Source of the DNA: Sclerotiophoma versabilis
Lineage: Eukaryota; Ascomycota; Dothideomycetes; Pleosporales; Didymellaceae
Length of the DNA stretch: 64,000 nucleotides
Reading direction: 5' to 3'
NCBI GenBank assembly: GCA_012274445.1
Contig: JAAROD010000081.1
Location: 1,054,001-1,118,000, forward strand
Part shown: one piece after another, positions 11,386-23,322 of the stretch
How positions within the stretch are numbered: position 1 is the first letter of the stretch
How the letters are laid out: each line of letters starts with the position of its first letter
Notes under the pieces: model-generated
What the model saw: only the letters and a program-made list of their open reading frames with translations
What the model was told of the DNA's origin: nothing
Database searches by the model: none
Translations under genes and position numbers: made by a program

Positions 11386-12245
11386 ATGCGCGCCCAAATT
11401 CTCTCGCTTATCGCTGCGGCTTCGGCCGTCACTGCACAGTCCTCGGCTACTATCCCTGCTCCTGTAGTCGGTGCCAACCCCAAGGGCGCTTCCTATGTTG
11501 CTACTCTGCCTGAGCAAGAGAAGTACACTGTTCGTGGCTCCCTCGCCGCAGTCTCCGCCGAAGATGGCAATGGCGTCAAGTTTACTGTCTCCATCTCCGG
11601 TCTTCCTGCCGAAGGCGGTCCCTTCATGTACCACCTTCACGAGAAGCCTGTCCCGTCTGACGGTAACTGCACTGGCACTGGCGCTCACATCGACCCCTAC
11701 AAGCGTGGCGAGGTTCCTATCTGTGATGCCAGCAAGCCTGAGACTTGCCAGACTGGTGACTTGAGCGGCAAGTTTGGCAACATGACTGCACAGGAGTGGT
11801 CGCAAGAGTGAGTCCTCTATTCACACTTAACATGAGTGCTATGCTAACAATGATTAGATATGTCGACCTCTACTCGGCTACTCGACCTGACAGCAACGCT
11901 TACTTTGGCAACCTCTCTTTTGTGGTTCACCTCTCCAACAAGACTCGCATTGCCTGCGCCAACTTCACCCAGCTTTCGCCCGGTGAGGAGTCTGAGTACC
12001 CTACTTCGAGCATCATCTTGAGCACTGGTGTCTCATCCGGTTACGCTCTTCCCACTGGTAACGGTGGCTACAACAGCAGTGTCTCAGCCATACCTACTGG
12101 CACTGCGTCGCCCACCACCGCAGTCCCTATCTCGCCCAGCTCAGTCTCTCCTTCCGAGCCTGCCCAGTTTACAGGCGCTGCGACCAAGCTCGTCAGCGGC
12201 GCTGCTGGTGCTGTCGTCGCCGTTGCGGCTGCTTTGTTGCTCTGA
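11386..12245 (+). CDS. Secreted GPI-anchored Cu-only superoxide dismutase
   Basis: Exons 11386-11807 and 11858-12245 give 269 residues. A signal peptide (MRAQILSLIAAASAVTAQ) is followed by a Cu/Zn-SOD fold. Copper ligands are visible at H83 and H85 (MYHLHEKP), H101 (GAHIDPY) and H165 (SFVVHL), with a paired cysteine in RIACANF. The zinc-binding loop and electrostatic loop of cytosolic SOD1 are missing, as in Candida Sod5. Residues about 190-250 are Ser/Thr/Pro-rich, and the end is a hydrophobic tail (GAVVAVAAALLL) after small residues, a GPI-anchor signal. It should remove superoxide at the cell surface or wall. N-glycosylation sites (NCT, NMT, NLS, NKT, NFT) agree with secretion. Confidence 0.9.
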
Positions 12246-12737
12246 ACGACGTAGCACAGATGTCGTCTGACTGGGAATATTGGACAGTGACACGTCGAGG
12301 ACTGGCGGTCTCGATGGAGCATTTTTGTGCATATTGGCGTTCCGGATAATTGGCACCGATACCACTGAGCTGCTTTAGCTCTTCTTTTCTGCATGGCAGG
12401 CCTGATATATAGGCATTTTCTTGTACATGGTCACTTCTTCAACTACGATAATGGGTTCGAATTGTAATGGAAACGAGAAGTAAATACCAAATTCAAGCAC
12501 AGCTTCGATCAAGACTGTATCTTCTCCTACTGCGTGTCGTCTCTTGAATGGCGTACAGGAAAAAGCCTGAATCTTGTGTTTCCTCCATGGTGATTTCGCT
12601 TTGATGAGCAAAAGATACACGGTGTACATTCCCCCAGTGCACAACGTCTATGTTCTCCTTAGGGTATCTTAGCCGGCGATGGCTCCTTGCATTTCTTCAT
12701 ATATCCTTCTCCACGTAAGTTATGATCACACAGTCGC
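12246..12737. other. Convergent 3' intergenic region
   Basis: Lies between the tail-to-tail SOD and CUS2-like genes. It probably holds both 3' untranslated regions. No ORF or RNA gene is recognised. Confidence 0.5.
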
Positions 12738-13782
12738 CTACTGCTGCCTTGAAAGTTTGTCAAGGTTGCGCTCTTCCTCGTCGCTATCCACCTCCTCGCC
12801 CTTGGCGCTTTTCTTAAACCTGGGCTTCTCCTCCGCCAGCGTAACTTCCAGCTTGCGTCCACCAAAATGTCTTCCATCATTTGCCTCCTTGAACTTTTCC
12901 GCACTCTCGAACTCTTTAAAGCGCACCGCGATAATGCCATCCTGTTCTTTGTCGAACAGCGTGACATTTGTGACCTCGCCAAATGTCTCTGCTTCATCGC
13001 GCATGTCTTCTTTGATCTCGAGCAGCGCGGCGGGGTCTTCGTCAAGTTCGGCGAGGGTGAATGCGTGGCGCAGAATGCACACTTTTGCCCACTTGTTCTT
13101 CTTCGGCGCAAAGGCTTCAGCGACTTCTTCTTCGTTGTCGGACCATTCTGCGAGTTTACTATGTCTGTCAGCGCACTACCCCTTAAAGGCTGGAAGAGAC
13201 TGGGGGCACTTGGCTTACCGGTTAAGTTCCGCCCTGTTGCGCTCCGAAGCCTTCTTGTCCTTGCGTGTCAACTTGGACGCGATCTCGTCGCCGTCCTTGT
13301 GCTTCTTGTACGAGAAGTCTGCTTCTTTGACGCGGATCGTGCCTTGCGATTGGTCTTCAATGCGGAAGTAGTATTCATCCATCATCTTGATTGCTAAGTC
13401 CACGGACTCCTTCTTGAAGTATACAATCAGGCAATCTCCATTGAAGTTGCCCTCGTCGTCCTTGTACATCTTGATGCGCTTGTTGCCGTCTGCGCCCTGG
13501 TCAATGATGCCATACTTTTTGAATTCGTCCTCAATTTCATGTTCGTTGGTATCGCGTGGAAGATTGCTAACGTAGATTGCGCGGTTTTCTTGGACCCTGG
13601 GCTTCTTGTTGGCCTGCTATGTGCGTCAGAGACTTCCGTGGATGCGTTTGGGAGTAACTCACATCAGGTTCCTGTACATTCTTGCGTTTCTTGCTGAGAG
13701 AGTCAGTCTGTACGTTCATGGGGGTTTCAGAGGTGACCATGTCAGCCTCGGTTAGAGGGTTGTCCACGATGTCGTGGGTCAT
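12738..13782 (-). CDS. CUS2: Tat-SF1/CUS2-family U2 snRNP splicing factor
   Basis: Exons 13782-13663, 13616-13219 and 13158-12738 give 312 residues. Two RNA-recognition motifs are present. The first starts at about residue 50 with RAIYVSNLPRD and continues to LIVYFKKESVDLAIKMM. The second, about residues 185-290, starts KVCILRHAFT and ends with the GRHFGGRKLEV strand, whose R-x-F is the signature of a U2AF-homology motif (UHM) that binds SF3B1 ligand motifs. Domain order and the linker rich in Lys and Glu fit Cus2/HTATSF1, which helps U2 snRNA fold and join the prespliceosome in the nucleus. Exon 2 begins at a tandem acceptor (TAGCAG), so a one-residue variant is possible. It shares a 3' region with the SOD gene. 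Confidence 0.88.
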
Positions 13783-14745
13783 TGTTGCGTGAAAAAATCG
13801 TAAAGCTCAAGCCGATTGGAAGTCTCAGACAGTCTCCTGCTCAATCAATTGAGCGGACTGTGTGCAAAGGCTACGATGGACGGGACTGGATCAGACCAGC
13901 TCGTAGTGGTGCTTTGCAATCAGAGTCTTTGGGCGCAGTACTGCTAGGTTCGGCCCAAACAAGCAAAGGACGTGGCGAGACTCCAAAGCAGATGAGAAGC
14001 CGGCAGGATTGTACACGAGCTTGTTGCAGTATCGTCGCGGCGCGGTTGGCGGTGATGAAGACAGCTTCAGAGCTCGTTGCTAGACAGCGGCAGAAAAGTT
14101 TGGCGGTGAGCTAGGCGGCAGCAACGCGTGACTGATGACGGTGGCGTCGATTTTCGGTGAATGGAATCTTCAATAGTTGGTTTCAGGATGTTGTGGCCTC
14201 CAGAAGTGTGGTCAGGACCGCTGTTTGAGATACCCTTCGTTAGTCTCTCGAAAGGGCTTGCCCTTGAATGCCGCCATCTCGAGGGCGCGGATGGACCTAC
14301 ACAGCGCTTGGCGAGATGTAGCGAAGGCCTTTATTATACCTGCTGCAGCAACAAGCTGCGACGTGGGTGGTGGGTTGTAGCTCCGTTGTCGTTAAAGCGT
14401 GATGTATGAACGAAGCTCGGTCCAGTGAATGATGCAAGACCGACGGACTCGCTTGCACATGCCGCCGGCCGAGTGGACCCTTGTTCCTGAGCCCACATGG
14501 CTGTCGGGCTGCGATCTTCCAGGACCCTTCTAACCCCACCAGGACACCATCTGTCTCATGGATCAGGCGCGACTGCGGCATCGAGCGTTTCCGCGCGGCC
14601 CTTTGCTACTCACGAGGAAACCTTGCGACCGGTGAGGCTGCCTCTTCAAGAGGGGTAGAGGTCTATTAAATATGTGGTTACCACCGCTGCTAGTGTACCC
14701 TCCATTCCAATCATTGATTTGAGCTTAGTTGAGCTTATTTTCGCC
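13783..14745. other. Divergent intergenic region
   Basis: Between the CUS2-like gene (minus) and the TLC gene (plus). No supportable gene; ORFs here lack codon structure and similarity. A GAGCTTAGTTGAGCTTATTT direct repeat sits just before the TLC start. Confidence 0.45.
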
Positions 14746-15772
14746 ATGTCTACCTTCCTGCCTCCGACTCTCCACACCATGCGGGACCCCATCCCACCGC
14801 CAACGATGTTGGTTCAGCTTAGCCAGCCTCTGGCTGACAAGCTGGACCTGAAGACTATGCCTTATCATGTTCACGAGATCCTGATAGGCTTCCTTGCGTA
14901 CCACTTCATTCTTCATGGACTTTCGCCGGCTGTCTCCAAACTCGTGTGCCCAAAGACATACGCAGGCTTCAACAAGCGCACGCGACTGAATTGGGACATT
15001 CACTGGGTGTCCATGATCCAGGCGCTCTTCATCAACGGCGCTGCGCTTTATGTCATCTTCACAGACCCAGAGAGGAAGGAGATGGACTGGAAAGGCAGAC
15101 TGTGGGGATACACCCCAGCTAGCGGCATGGTCCAGGGCTTCGCTGCTGGCTATTTCCTGTGGGATCTTCAAGTTTGCCTACAGCATTTTGGTGTCTGCGG
15201 GGTGGGTGCTCTGGTGCATGCTATAGGTGCTTTGGCTATAACATGCATCGGATTTGTACGTGCATATGGCTTGATTGGCTCCATATATGCTAATCCGGCT
15301 ACAGAAACCCTTCGGAAACTACTACGGCCTATCGTTCATCTTGTACGAGTTATCGACACCCTTCCTGAACGTCCACTGGTTTTGCGACAAGTTGGGTCTC
15401 ACCGGGTCGAAGCTCCAACTATATAATGGCATTGCACTGCTCTTCACCTTCTTCGCGTGCCGTGTGGTATGGGGGACCTACCAGTCGGTCTTGATCTATT
15501 CGGACATCTACAAGGCTCTGATGACACCAGCGTCCCAGCTGACGAGTCTCCTCCTGGATGACGATGTATGTGGTCGTAACGCCAGTGGCAGGGCATACGG
15601 TGGACCGGTCAGCTGCGAGATAACTGAACTGCCCATGTGGTTGGTGACGATCTATTTGGTGGGAAACACGGCCTTGAGTATCTTGAACGTTTACTGGTTT
15701 AGCCAGATGGTGAAGGCTGTGAGGAAGAGGTTCATACCTGCCGAAGAGGTAGAAGCGAAGAAGAGTCAATAG
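14746..15772 (+). CDS. TLC-domain membrane protein
   Basis: Exons 14746-15255 and 15305-15772 give 325 residues; the intron has GTACGT, a GCTAAT branch point and ACAG. About seven hydrophobic helices are visible, among them ILIGFLAYHFILHG, WVSMIQALFINGAALYVIF, GYFLWDLQVCL, IALLFTFFACRVVW and LVTIYLVGNTALSILNVYWF. The pattern and motifs DIHWVSMIQ and PFLNVHWF fit the TRAM/LAG1/CLN8 family, closest to the TMEM56/TLCD4 type in fungi. Members sit in the ER or related membranes and are linked to lipid sensing or handling; the ceramide-synthase Lag1 motif with paired histidines is not evident, so I do not call it a ceramide synthase. An in-frame ATG at 14674 is an alternative start. Confidence 0.85.
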
Positions 15773-15937
15773 CGAAGGACCGAGGTCATGTCGTTATGGG
15801 AAGGGGTCATACACCGGATAGGGTCATATGAACTAGCCTTGGATTGGGTTCATGATACACGAGTATTCGATCCTTATGCTATGCACATCACACATGTCGC
15901 AGCCTTGCAATTTGCATGCTTTGGTTTAGCTGTCTTC

Positions 15938-16733
15938 TCAACGACTGAAACCAAGCTCCTTGATGCCTTCCTCGAAGGCTATCTGATCGTCCACGCTCTT
16001 CATAGGGCAAGACCATTTGACGATGCCCCGTCCATCAATGGCGTATGCGCCTCCTGTCTGCCATCTGCAACCCCCTTCTCCAACTTGTTGTCCCCACACG
16101 CCTTCCTTCTTGCCGAGCAAATACTGGTTGTACCCATTCCGCGGATTGAGCAAGTGACCCCAATTTGAGATACCCAAGCCCCACAATGCATAAAGCTCCC
16201 GACTCTCATCTACGATGATATCTAACATCCATGGCCCGCCTAATTTTTTTATCCATTCATTGGTGGCGGCTTGTGTGCAATGTGATACGACGATAAAGTG
16301 TATTGAGGTGTGTCGGTTCGCTAACGATCGCAGGTGAAGGAATAGCTTCTCTGTAACTACACTCAATTAGCTTCGCGAAATGTGGAACCAACAGACGTTA
16401 CGTACAAGGACAACCACAGTATCTTAAGAACAATACAATACAAGGCCTCCCGTCGACCGCAGGAAACCGGAGCTTTACACCAGACTGCGCTCTGTCACCC
16501 GCAATCGGCACCGGCCGTACCGGGTTTTGAGTTGGGGGTGGAGTCGTCCAAGAAGCGAAGGCCTTGGGTGCACCCCATTTGACGTTGGCGAAGGGATTTG
16601 ATAACCCCCCTCCTTCCGAGTCCTGAGCTCCTTTCGTGCCTTTCGATTCACTGGCAGCAAATGGATCTGGTATCTTTACTCCACCTAGCCCGGCTTTTCG
16701 CAACGCGATCTGGGTTGTGAACTTGCTAAGCAT
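15938..16733 (-). CDS. AhpC/TSA-like thioredoxin-fold protein
   Basis: Exons 16733-16406 and 16356-15938 give 248 residues. The joined exon boundary restores LRYCGCPFTEKLFLHL, the CxxPF-type segment of the peroxiredoxin-like AhpC-TSA_2 family, followed by IHFIVVSHCTQ and GPWMLDIIVDESRELYALWGLG, typical of that fold. The cysteine pattern is CGCP rather than the CPxC of active relatives, so redox activity is uncertain. The start MLSKFTTQIALRKAGLGG is basic, hydroxylated and amphipathic and may target mitochondria. The frame extends upstream only by non-ATG codons. The gene converges on the TLC gene with 165 bases between them. Confidence 0.78.
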
Positions 16734-17341
16734 AGCGATATGAATGGGCTCGACTATAGCCTTGGGTGAGGCTCGCAATGTGTTCAAGAGCGAGAGACGA
16801 CAGTGCAGCTAGCTGTCGAGGGTTTTGGAAAGCCGATGAGAGACCAAGGTTACCGAATCCTTTGCAGGAGACTCACTTTTGAGATGTAGCAAGGAGGCGT
16901 CTGGAGCGTGCAGCGCGTTGAAACGGGGGGTGTCGCACGGACGCGACAGCTAGGAATCTAGAAACATCCGAACTTGTGCTGACCGAAGTCGCGACAGTTC
17001 GAACATGAAGCCTTACAATAGCCTCAAAACTGCCCTGGCGCGAGAATTGGGTTGTTGTTTTTGATGTTGTGCATTCACGGTGACGAAACAAGCGCGGGGG
17101 GCTGCACTAGCTATTATAGGTGGGACCCTGAGTGAGCCAAGAATCTTCCCCTCCACATATAGACCACTGCCGACCACTGCACATAGGTGGATGGCCACAA
17201 CATGAAGAGCTTATACAGCTTCATCCACTTCAAATCAGTTTCAGTCCGAGACGCCGATCTCTAAACGCGAACAGGGTATCCAGAAATTACAGCCCATCCA
17301 CCCATTGACCTCAAATCATCCGTGTCGCAGAACTCACAAGT
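16734..17341. other. Intergenic region
   Basis: About 600 bases between two minus-strand genes: the promoter of the AhpC/TSA-like gene and the 3' end of the methyltransferase-like gene. Nothing else seen. Confidence 0.45.
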
Positions 17342-19285
17342 TTACCTCTTGTAAGCATACAAGGAGCGACATTCCAGCACCGTTTTCCTTTTCAGACACT
17401 CTTGCACAATGATCTCCTCTTCCCACCACCATTTGGGCTCATCAGGAAGGTCTTCGACGAACGGACCCCAGATGTCTTTCCAGAGAGCTTGTCCAATCAT
17501 CGTCGAAAGCTCCTTATCAACATCGTCTGTTTCGCGATCAAAAGCGCATGGTAACGCCAATCCCTTCTCATTGTCTACACTTAGCTCAAAGCCTGCCTCC
17601 GCCAACCAGCCAGGGACTAGCGAGCACGGTTTCGAGCAACGAAAGAGCTTCTCTAGATTCACCGACAGTCTGTCATCTATCCACATTCTCATCATAGGAC
17701 CAGCAGTCCTGCGCACAGGGGCGGCATCCATGATTCTTATTTCGAGTAGGCCGCCAGGGGCGAGCAGCTTGTAGCACTCGCGGAATAGCTCCGGGAGCTT
17801 CGCAGAAGGGACCAGGGAAGGCAAAGTCGATGCGCGTATGTGCGAGAAATAGTCTTCTGGGTATGGTAAAGGCACCGTACCGAACTCTCGTACTGTTAAG
17901 TAAGACACATTGCTAGGAAGGGAAAGAGTACGTTGCGGTTTGGTGGTAAGGAAGTGCACCGTTTGGCTTGGGTGCATTGCAGATGACTGGTAGACCTCAG
18001 CTGACATCATTGTTAGACGATACACAACAGCACGGCTCGAGCACAGCATCCACTTACAGAGGTTACCATATAGTTCCAGGATCTTACCCGTGTCACACTG
18101 TGGTTTCGGAACGATCCGTACCTTGCCTAAACTCTGCAGTTGGAACCCAGTCAACAGCCAAAGTTGTTGTTCGAGCAATTCTTCTTCTGAATTCGCAGGG
18201 TCCTGCAGGGATTCCTTCAACCTGTCCAAGACAAGTTGTGGGCCTGCACTTTCCAGCCTCTGAATGAATCGCTGAAATCGCGTTCGAACGAATGTGTTGT
18301 TTGGAGTACCGTTCGCCTTGATCGACCGGGATGCTGACAGTTTGCGAAACTCTCTGGGTACCATCATTGGCGAAAGGCTGTCCCACTGAGCCAGTGGTCT
18401 ACATGCGATGATCCTCGTATCCAGCTCATTCTGCTTTGAAGTTTCTGGACTAAAGGCTTCCTGGGAATAAGATTCTTCGTCCATACGAGTCTCGATCCGT
18501 GAAACAATCATTCTCCTACGACCAGTCAATTAGGAGATTTACAAGGCAAGACAGCTTAACTGACCGTTTTTCTCTGCTGTGCACATCAGCTCTTGGGACT
18601 GTTGCGAGCTCTTGCTGTTCACGGGACCCAGCAGTTGTCTGTGTATCATTCGAAGCAAGGGAGTACGGGTCGCACCCATGCATTTCATCAACCCCGCCCA
18701 GAGCTCCGGTCGGGGACGATTTCACCTCCCAATGTTGGTCGCCTACCATGCGAATTAGCTCTGTCAAAGATCTCGCTTGCAGGATGGTCTCCACTTACGT
18801 GAGGATATGGATACTATGGAGTGCGTGTAGCGGGAAGAGATGTCACCTTCGAGCTCTGGGACATCGCATTCTAATAATTCCATAGAGCCTCCGGATGGCA
18901 GTTTTGGCGATAAAGATTTTGATACGGTGTACGTGGGCTTTGGAGGAGGATCCTTCAGATGGTGTGGAAGCTCAAGCTCCCATGTTGGAAAGTCTCTTGC
19001 TACGGGCTCGCGGACGGTTTGGAACGGTGGTGGGTCATATCTTTGCTGAGAACACGAGTTCGGACTCGTTACTGGTCGTCCTTTGGTTGAAGATTTTGAA
19101 GAAGCTTTTGCCTTGATCTTGTTCAACCCGGACGTCCACCATTCCTGCCGGTCGGTCGAGCTGGAACTCCTGGAGGTGATCGAGGTCCTAACTGAGGGCG
19201 TTCCAGACGAATGCTCCCGAGCCTTTCTTTCTTTACGCTGCCCAACACTCTCTCCTACCTGCCACGATAGATCGGCTGCGAACAT
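17342..19285 (-). CDS. Methyltransferase-like protein
   Basis: Exons 19285-18799, 18742-18565 and 18515-17342 give 612 residues; all junctions keep phase. The first 230 residues are Ser/Lys/Pro-rich and probably disordered. The C-terminal part contains LPELFRECYKLLAPGGLLEIRIMD, the strand-4/helix and post-motif region of class I SAM-dependent methyltransferases (type 11), then a region ending in WLAEAGFELSV. The glycine-rich SAM-binding motif I (GxGxG) is not visible; the expected place reads SQTVHFLTTKPQRTLSL. It may therefore be a degenerate, non-catalytic member or bind SAM in another way. Target unknown. The ORF is open by TTG to 19291, but ATG at 19285 is the start I chose. Confidence 0.75.
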
Positions 19286-19776
19286 CGTCAATCGTTTTCG
19301 AGGGTTGTAGACTGGGTGGTCACTGAGCTAGACTCCACCAGTTCCGGAGGAGAACGAGCGAAGAAGTATAGCAAGTTATGACGATTGCACGTTAGGGCAC
19401 AAGTTCGTGGTAAGACATTAAGCAGGGATGTCAAAGAAAACGTCGCAGGCGTCACAGCGAATTGCGCAACGGGTCCTTTCACTGCACTAGGCAAGCTAAG
19501 AGATGCCGTCTGCGGCGTGGTGTCATTGGCTCAATCAAACAGGACAGCGAGAGTCGTCAAGTTCAGGTCGGGGAAGAGCCACCCTCTGCACAAGCTGTCG
19601 TACCGGAACGCCAGCGCGCAGACCGACTGTTGAACCGTGATGGGCCTCGGGATCCTACCCATGTCACTGGGGTTGTGATCCACACGTGGTAAGCGCGTGT
19701 CCAAACTCTCGCACCGACAAGTCGTCTGTCGGAAGAGGAAAACGCCCATGTTGTACGGCAGAGAAAGGTGGCTAGC

Positions 19777-19782
19777 TTATCT
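19777..19782 (-). promoter_or_regulatory. GATA box (AGATAA)
   Basis: Matches HGATAR, the site of AreA/NIT2 nitrogen regulators. It lies almost 1 kb from azgA, whose relatives are nitrogen-controlled, but such a short motif is common by chance. Confidence 0.2.
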
Positions 19783-19995
19783 GTGCCGCAAACCACAAGG
19801 TTCCAGGTCGCTGTCATTTTTACTGGCTCGCCTTAGCTTACAGCAAAACGCAGTTGGGCCGGGGATACAACAGTCAGGCGGCCGGCACGAGACATGAGGA
19901 AGTGAATCTGAGACTGTCAAACTTCCAAGTTAGCCAGATGGGCAACTGTGGCGGATGATCGCTCTAATCGGCATGTTGACAGAGTTTGTCTTTAC

Positions 19996-20001
19996 CGATA
20001 A
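19996..20001 (+). promoter_or_regulatory. GATA box (CGATAA)
   Basis: Second HGATAR match in the region upstream of azgA, about 220 bases from the first. Functional only if AreA binds; not shown by sequence alone. Confidence 0.2.
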
Positions 20002-20754
20002 AATTCGAGGATCTCACCATTCACAGTCGCAAAACAAAGGCGGAAGGGAACAACCCGGTGTAGATTGTGCTCCGCGGCAAGGCCGGTGAATGGACTGAGT
20101 TCTGGCAGGGGACGTTAAGGGTTCACCGGGCTGTTCGTTTCGCAGCAGATGCATCTGCGGAGCAAGAGACATGGAGGCGATCTCTCATCCACCACTCAGA
20201 ATGCAGCGCTGATCTGCATAGGCTGTTCCTGAAGACATGACTAGGGCGTCTAAGCGGCCCCTGACTCGGTCCGGCAAGCCACAAGAGCACGGCGCTAGCT
20301 CACCAACCCCAGTTCGACTTCGAGCATCTCCACAGCGACACAACGCTAATCTACGATGAGAATCCCTTGTAGAATGTCAAGCTGCGCGCCTCGCGCAGCG
20401 GCCGTGCTGTCATTTGGAAATGAGGGTCCATCAGCGCTACAATTGTTGCTGCTTGCTGTTGCATGCGTACCTGCAAACTTGCCCCACCTGCAACATTCAT
20501 TGAAAATCAGAAGACGTTATAGCCTTGGACCATCTCAGGCGCAACCGCCGTGTATGGATTGACCCCCGGTTTCGAGTTGCCCTGTCGTCTACATCTGTCG
20601 TTCGATCCTTCCATGGTTCAATATCCTTGCAACCCGGTCGACAACGCGTAATACGGCACTGTCACGGTTGATCAGGAATCATCGTCGCTTCACCAATATT
20701 CGTTTTACTTCTTTCAGTCTCTTGTTTCCCATTCTCTAAGACATCATCTACACT

Positions 20755-22880
20755 ATGGAGTCTCTTCGATTGTACTTTGAAAGTGTCAACACCTTTATTG
20801 GTGCTTCAACGTTTGGACGAGTCTTTCGGCTCGAAGGTTGTGGGCATGTAAGTTTTGCCTTCTTGCGCCAAGTGTGACTGCCATTCACAAACGTAGGAAA
20901 AGGAAATCAAGAACTCGAAGTTCACCACCGAGATCCGCGCCGGTTTGACAACATTCTTCACCATGGCCTATGTCATATCTGTCAATGTGCGTGTCCCTAT
21001 ACCTAAGGAGATCAGAATGTGACTGATGATTCTAGGCCTCGATCCTAGCTGATACAGGTGGCAATTGTGTATGCAATGATGCTAGCGATTCTCTTTGCAT
21101 GAACAACGATGAGTACGCACTTTGCGTTCAAGGTCAGTCCTCGCCCGACGTCAACAGCTTTACGTTGCTCATTCTGCTGCAGATCTCAATCGATCACTTA
21201 TCACCGCAACTGCGGCTATCTCAGGCTTCAGTACTGTTATGTTTGGCTTTTTTACCAACATGCCCGTTGCTCTTGCACCTGCTATGGGCTTGAACGCGTA
21301 TTTCGCCTACCAGGTCGTCGGCTATCATGGCAGTGGTATTATACCGTACAATCTTGCGCTCACAGCCGTCTTTATTGAAGGATTCATCTTCATGGGCCTG
21401 TCATTGATTGGTATGCGACAGTGGCTTGTCAAAGTCATTCCAAACTCACTCAAGATTGCTACAGCCTGTGGTATCGGACTTTTTCTTGCTTTGATTGGCC
21501 TGAGCAACAACATCGGTATTGGTGCAATCAACGGCGCCAAAGATACACCGCTAGAAATTGCGGGCTGTGCTGATAAGTACAAAGATGATATGGGTATCTG
21601 TACAAGTCACAAGATGACTTCCCCAACGGTAGGTTAACCGTAGTTCTGATAAAAATAAGTTTCACTGACGCCAGGCTTCTAGCTCTGGATCGGACTCATG
21701 TGCGGAGGCGTTGTCACCGCCTACTTGATGATGTTCAAGATCAAAAGTGCTATGATAATAGGCATCTTGATCGTCTCTATAACTGCATGGCCGTAAGTAT
21801 ATGTCAGTCTTGTCCCAAGCTTGCAAACTTACATGAATGTAGACGAGGCACGAATGTGACCTACTTTCCCCATACTGCGGCTGGGGACGCGCGATGGGAC
21901 TACTTCAAGAAGGTCGCTTACTTCCATCCCATCAACCACACATTAAACACATTAGACTGGAACGTTGGACAGAATACGTCCCAGTTCGTCCTCGCCCTCT
22001 TCACGTTTCTTTACGTTGATATAATCGACTGTACGGCTACATTGTACGCAATGGCACGCTTCTGTGGTGCTGTTGATCCAGAATCAGGCGATTTCCCGCG
22101 TTCCACGTTGGCTTACTGCACAGATGCATTCTGTATTTCCGTGGGCGCTCTTTTCGGAGTCTCACCTGTCACGGCTTTCATCGAATCTGGGGCAGGAATT
22201 GCAGAGGGCGGGAAGACAGGTTTGACTGCGATTGTCACCGGTCTTTGCTTCATTGTTTCCATGTTCTTTGCTCCCATTTTCGCATCCATCCCACCATGGG
22301 CTACAGGATGTACACTTGTCATAGTAAGATCCCTTTCACCGTCTATCTTACATATCTAACCTGAGCCTAGGTCGGGTGCTTGATGATGCGACAAGTCTCA
22401 AGTATCAACTGGCGGTATATTGGAGACGCCATCCCCGCTTTTGTTACTCTCATGTTCATTCCCTTTGGCTACAGTGCAGCTTACGGGCTGATCGCTGGTC
22501 TCCTGATTTACACCGCGCTCAATGGCATGGCATACCTCACCGAGCTGATTTCCGGTGGCCGCATCGTTCCTGACGATGCAGATGCTCGAGAGTACTGGTC
22601 CAGTAAGTCCCTTTATCATTGGTGACAGTCTTGACACTGATTACTTTACTTAGTCAAACCACGTGGCCGAGATCCTTGGTTCATAAGGGCCGGGCAGGAT
22701 ATCGCAGACCATTTTCATGGTGATCGCAAAAATGACAGTTCTTCAATCAGAAGCGGCACCTCTTCCTGGCGCCACGAGAGGATCGGTTCCAAAGGATCGA
22801 ACCAAGAAATGGACTCGATGACCATCAAGCCGAACGACCCCACAGACCCTAGACTCGAGAAAGTGCTGCGAAAGCTCTGA
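20755..22880 (+). CDS. azgA: AzgA-family purine (hypoxanthine/adenine/guanine) permease
   Basis: Eight exons (20755-20847, 20897-20986, 21036-21132, 21183-21628, 21683-21792, 21843-22323, 22371-22602, 22654-22880) give 591 residues, the usual AzgA length. The N-terminus (STFGRVFRLEGCGH, then FTTEIRAGLTTFFTMAYVISVNASIL) is the family hallmark. Later motifs are MPVALAPAMGLNAYFAYQVVG, ATACGIGLFLALIGL, FLYVDIIDCTATLYAMA and SPVTAFIESGAGIAEGGKTGLTA (shown in parts), which line the substrate path in the NCS2/AzgA fold. Many transmembrane helices follow one another. The cytosolic tail carries Ser-rich RSGTSSW. It takes up adenine, guanine and hypoxanthine with protons at the plasma membrane. A small extracellular Cys-rich loop (about residues 70-95) lies in exon 3. 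Confidence 0.95.
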
Positions 22881-23301
22881 GCTGCACAGCAAGGGTGTTA
22901 CTCGTCTACTGTACATATCGATATTTCTTCAGACAATAATAGTGAGTCATACATGCCTGCTTGCCCGACCTTCTCCAACAGCTGCAGGTCCAATCTTTAA
23001 GTGCCGATACCTGCTGTTCGGTTCCAGTTTCTCTGTTGACCATCTTGCCGACGTGGGTGCCTTAACCTTCAAGTTCGGCATTGGTGCTTTCCGTGGAGTT
23101 CTTTCCAGCTCAAGGAACCGCGCTTTCCGCTGGCGGCCGCTTCTCCGCCATTGCGAAGCTGAAACACTACGGCCACTAAGGCCGACTCTTAAGGCAAGGT
23201 TCCCTCTACCTGCGCTCCATAGGCATCCAAGTGTACGCTCCTATGAGAGCATATGAATGGTCAACACTTGACAAGTCGAGGTTCAAGCGGAATTCATGTC
23301 C

Positions 23302-23322
23302 ATGACATATGACATATGACAT
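23302..23322 (+). repeat. Three tandem copies of ATGACAT
   Basis: Perfect 7-base unit three times in a row, about 420 bases past azgA. Confidence 0.8.

Larger units (their letters stand above)
19286..20754. other. Divergent intergenic region upstream of azgA
   Basis: About 1.5 kb with no supportable gene. It contains two GATA-type boxes (listed separately). The last 60 bases before azgA are TC-rich. Confidence 0.5.

Noticed and set aside
16734..16787. Upstream extension of the AhpC/TSA-like protein to 16787
   Set aside because: The first codon there is TTG, not ATG; the ATG at 16733 gives a good targeting-type start.
17342..22880. Idea of a purine or secondary-metabolite gene cluster around azgA and the methyltransferase-like gene
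   Set aside because: No synthase, oxidase or further purine genes nearby; neighbours are unrelated housekeeping functions.
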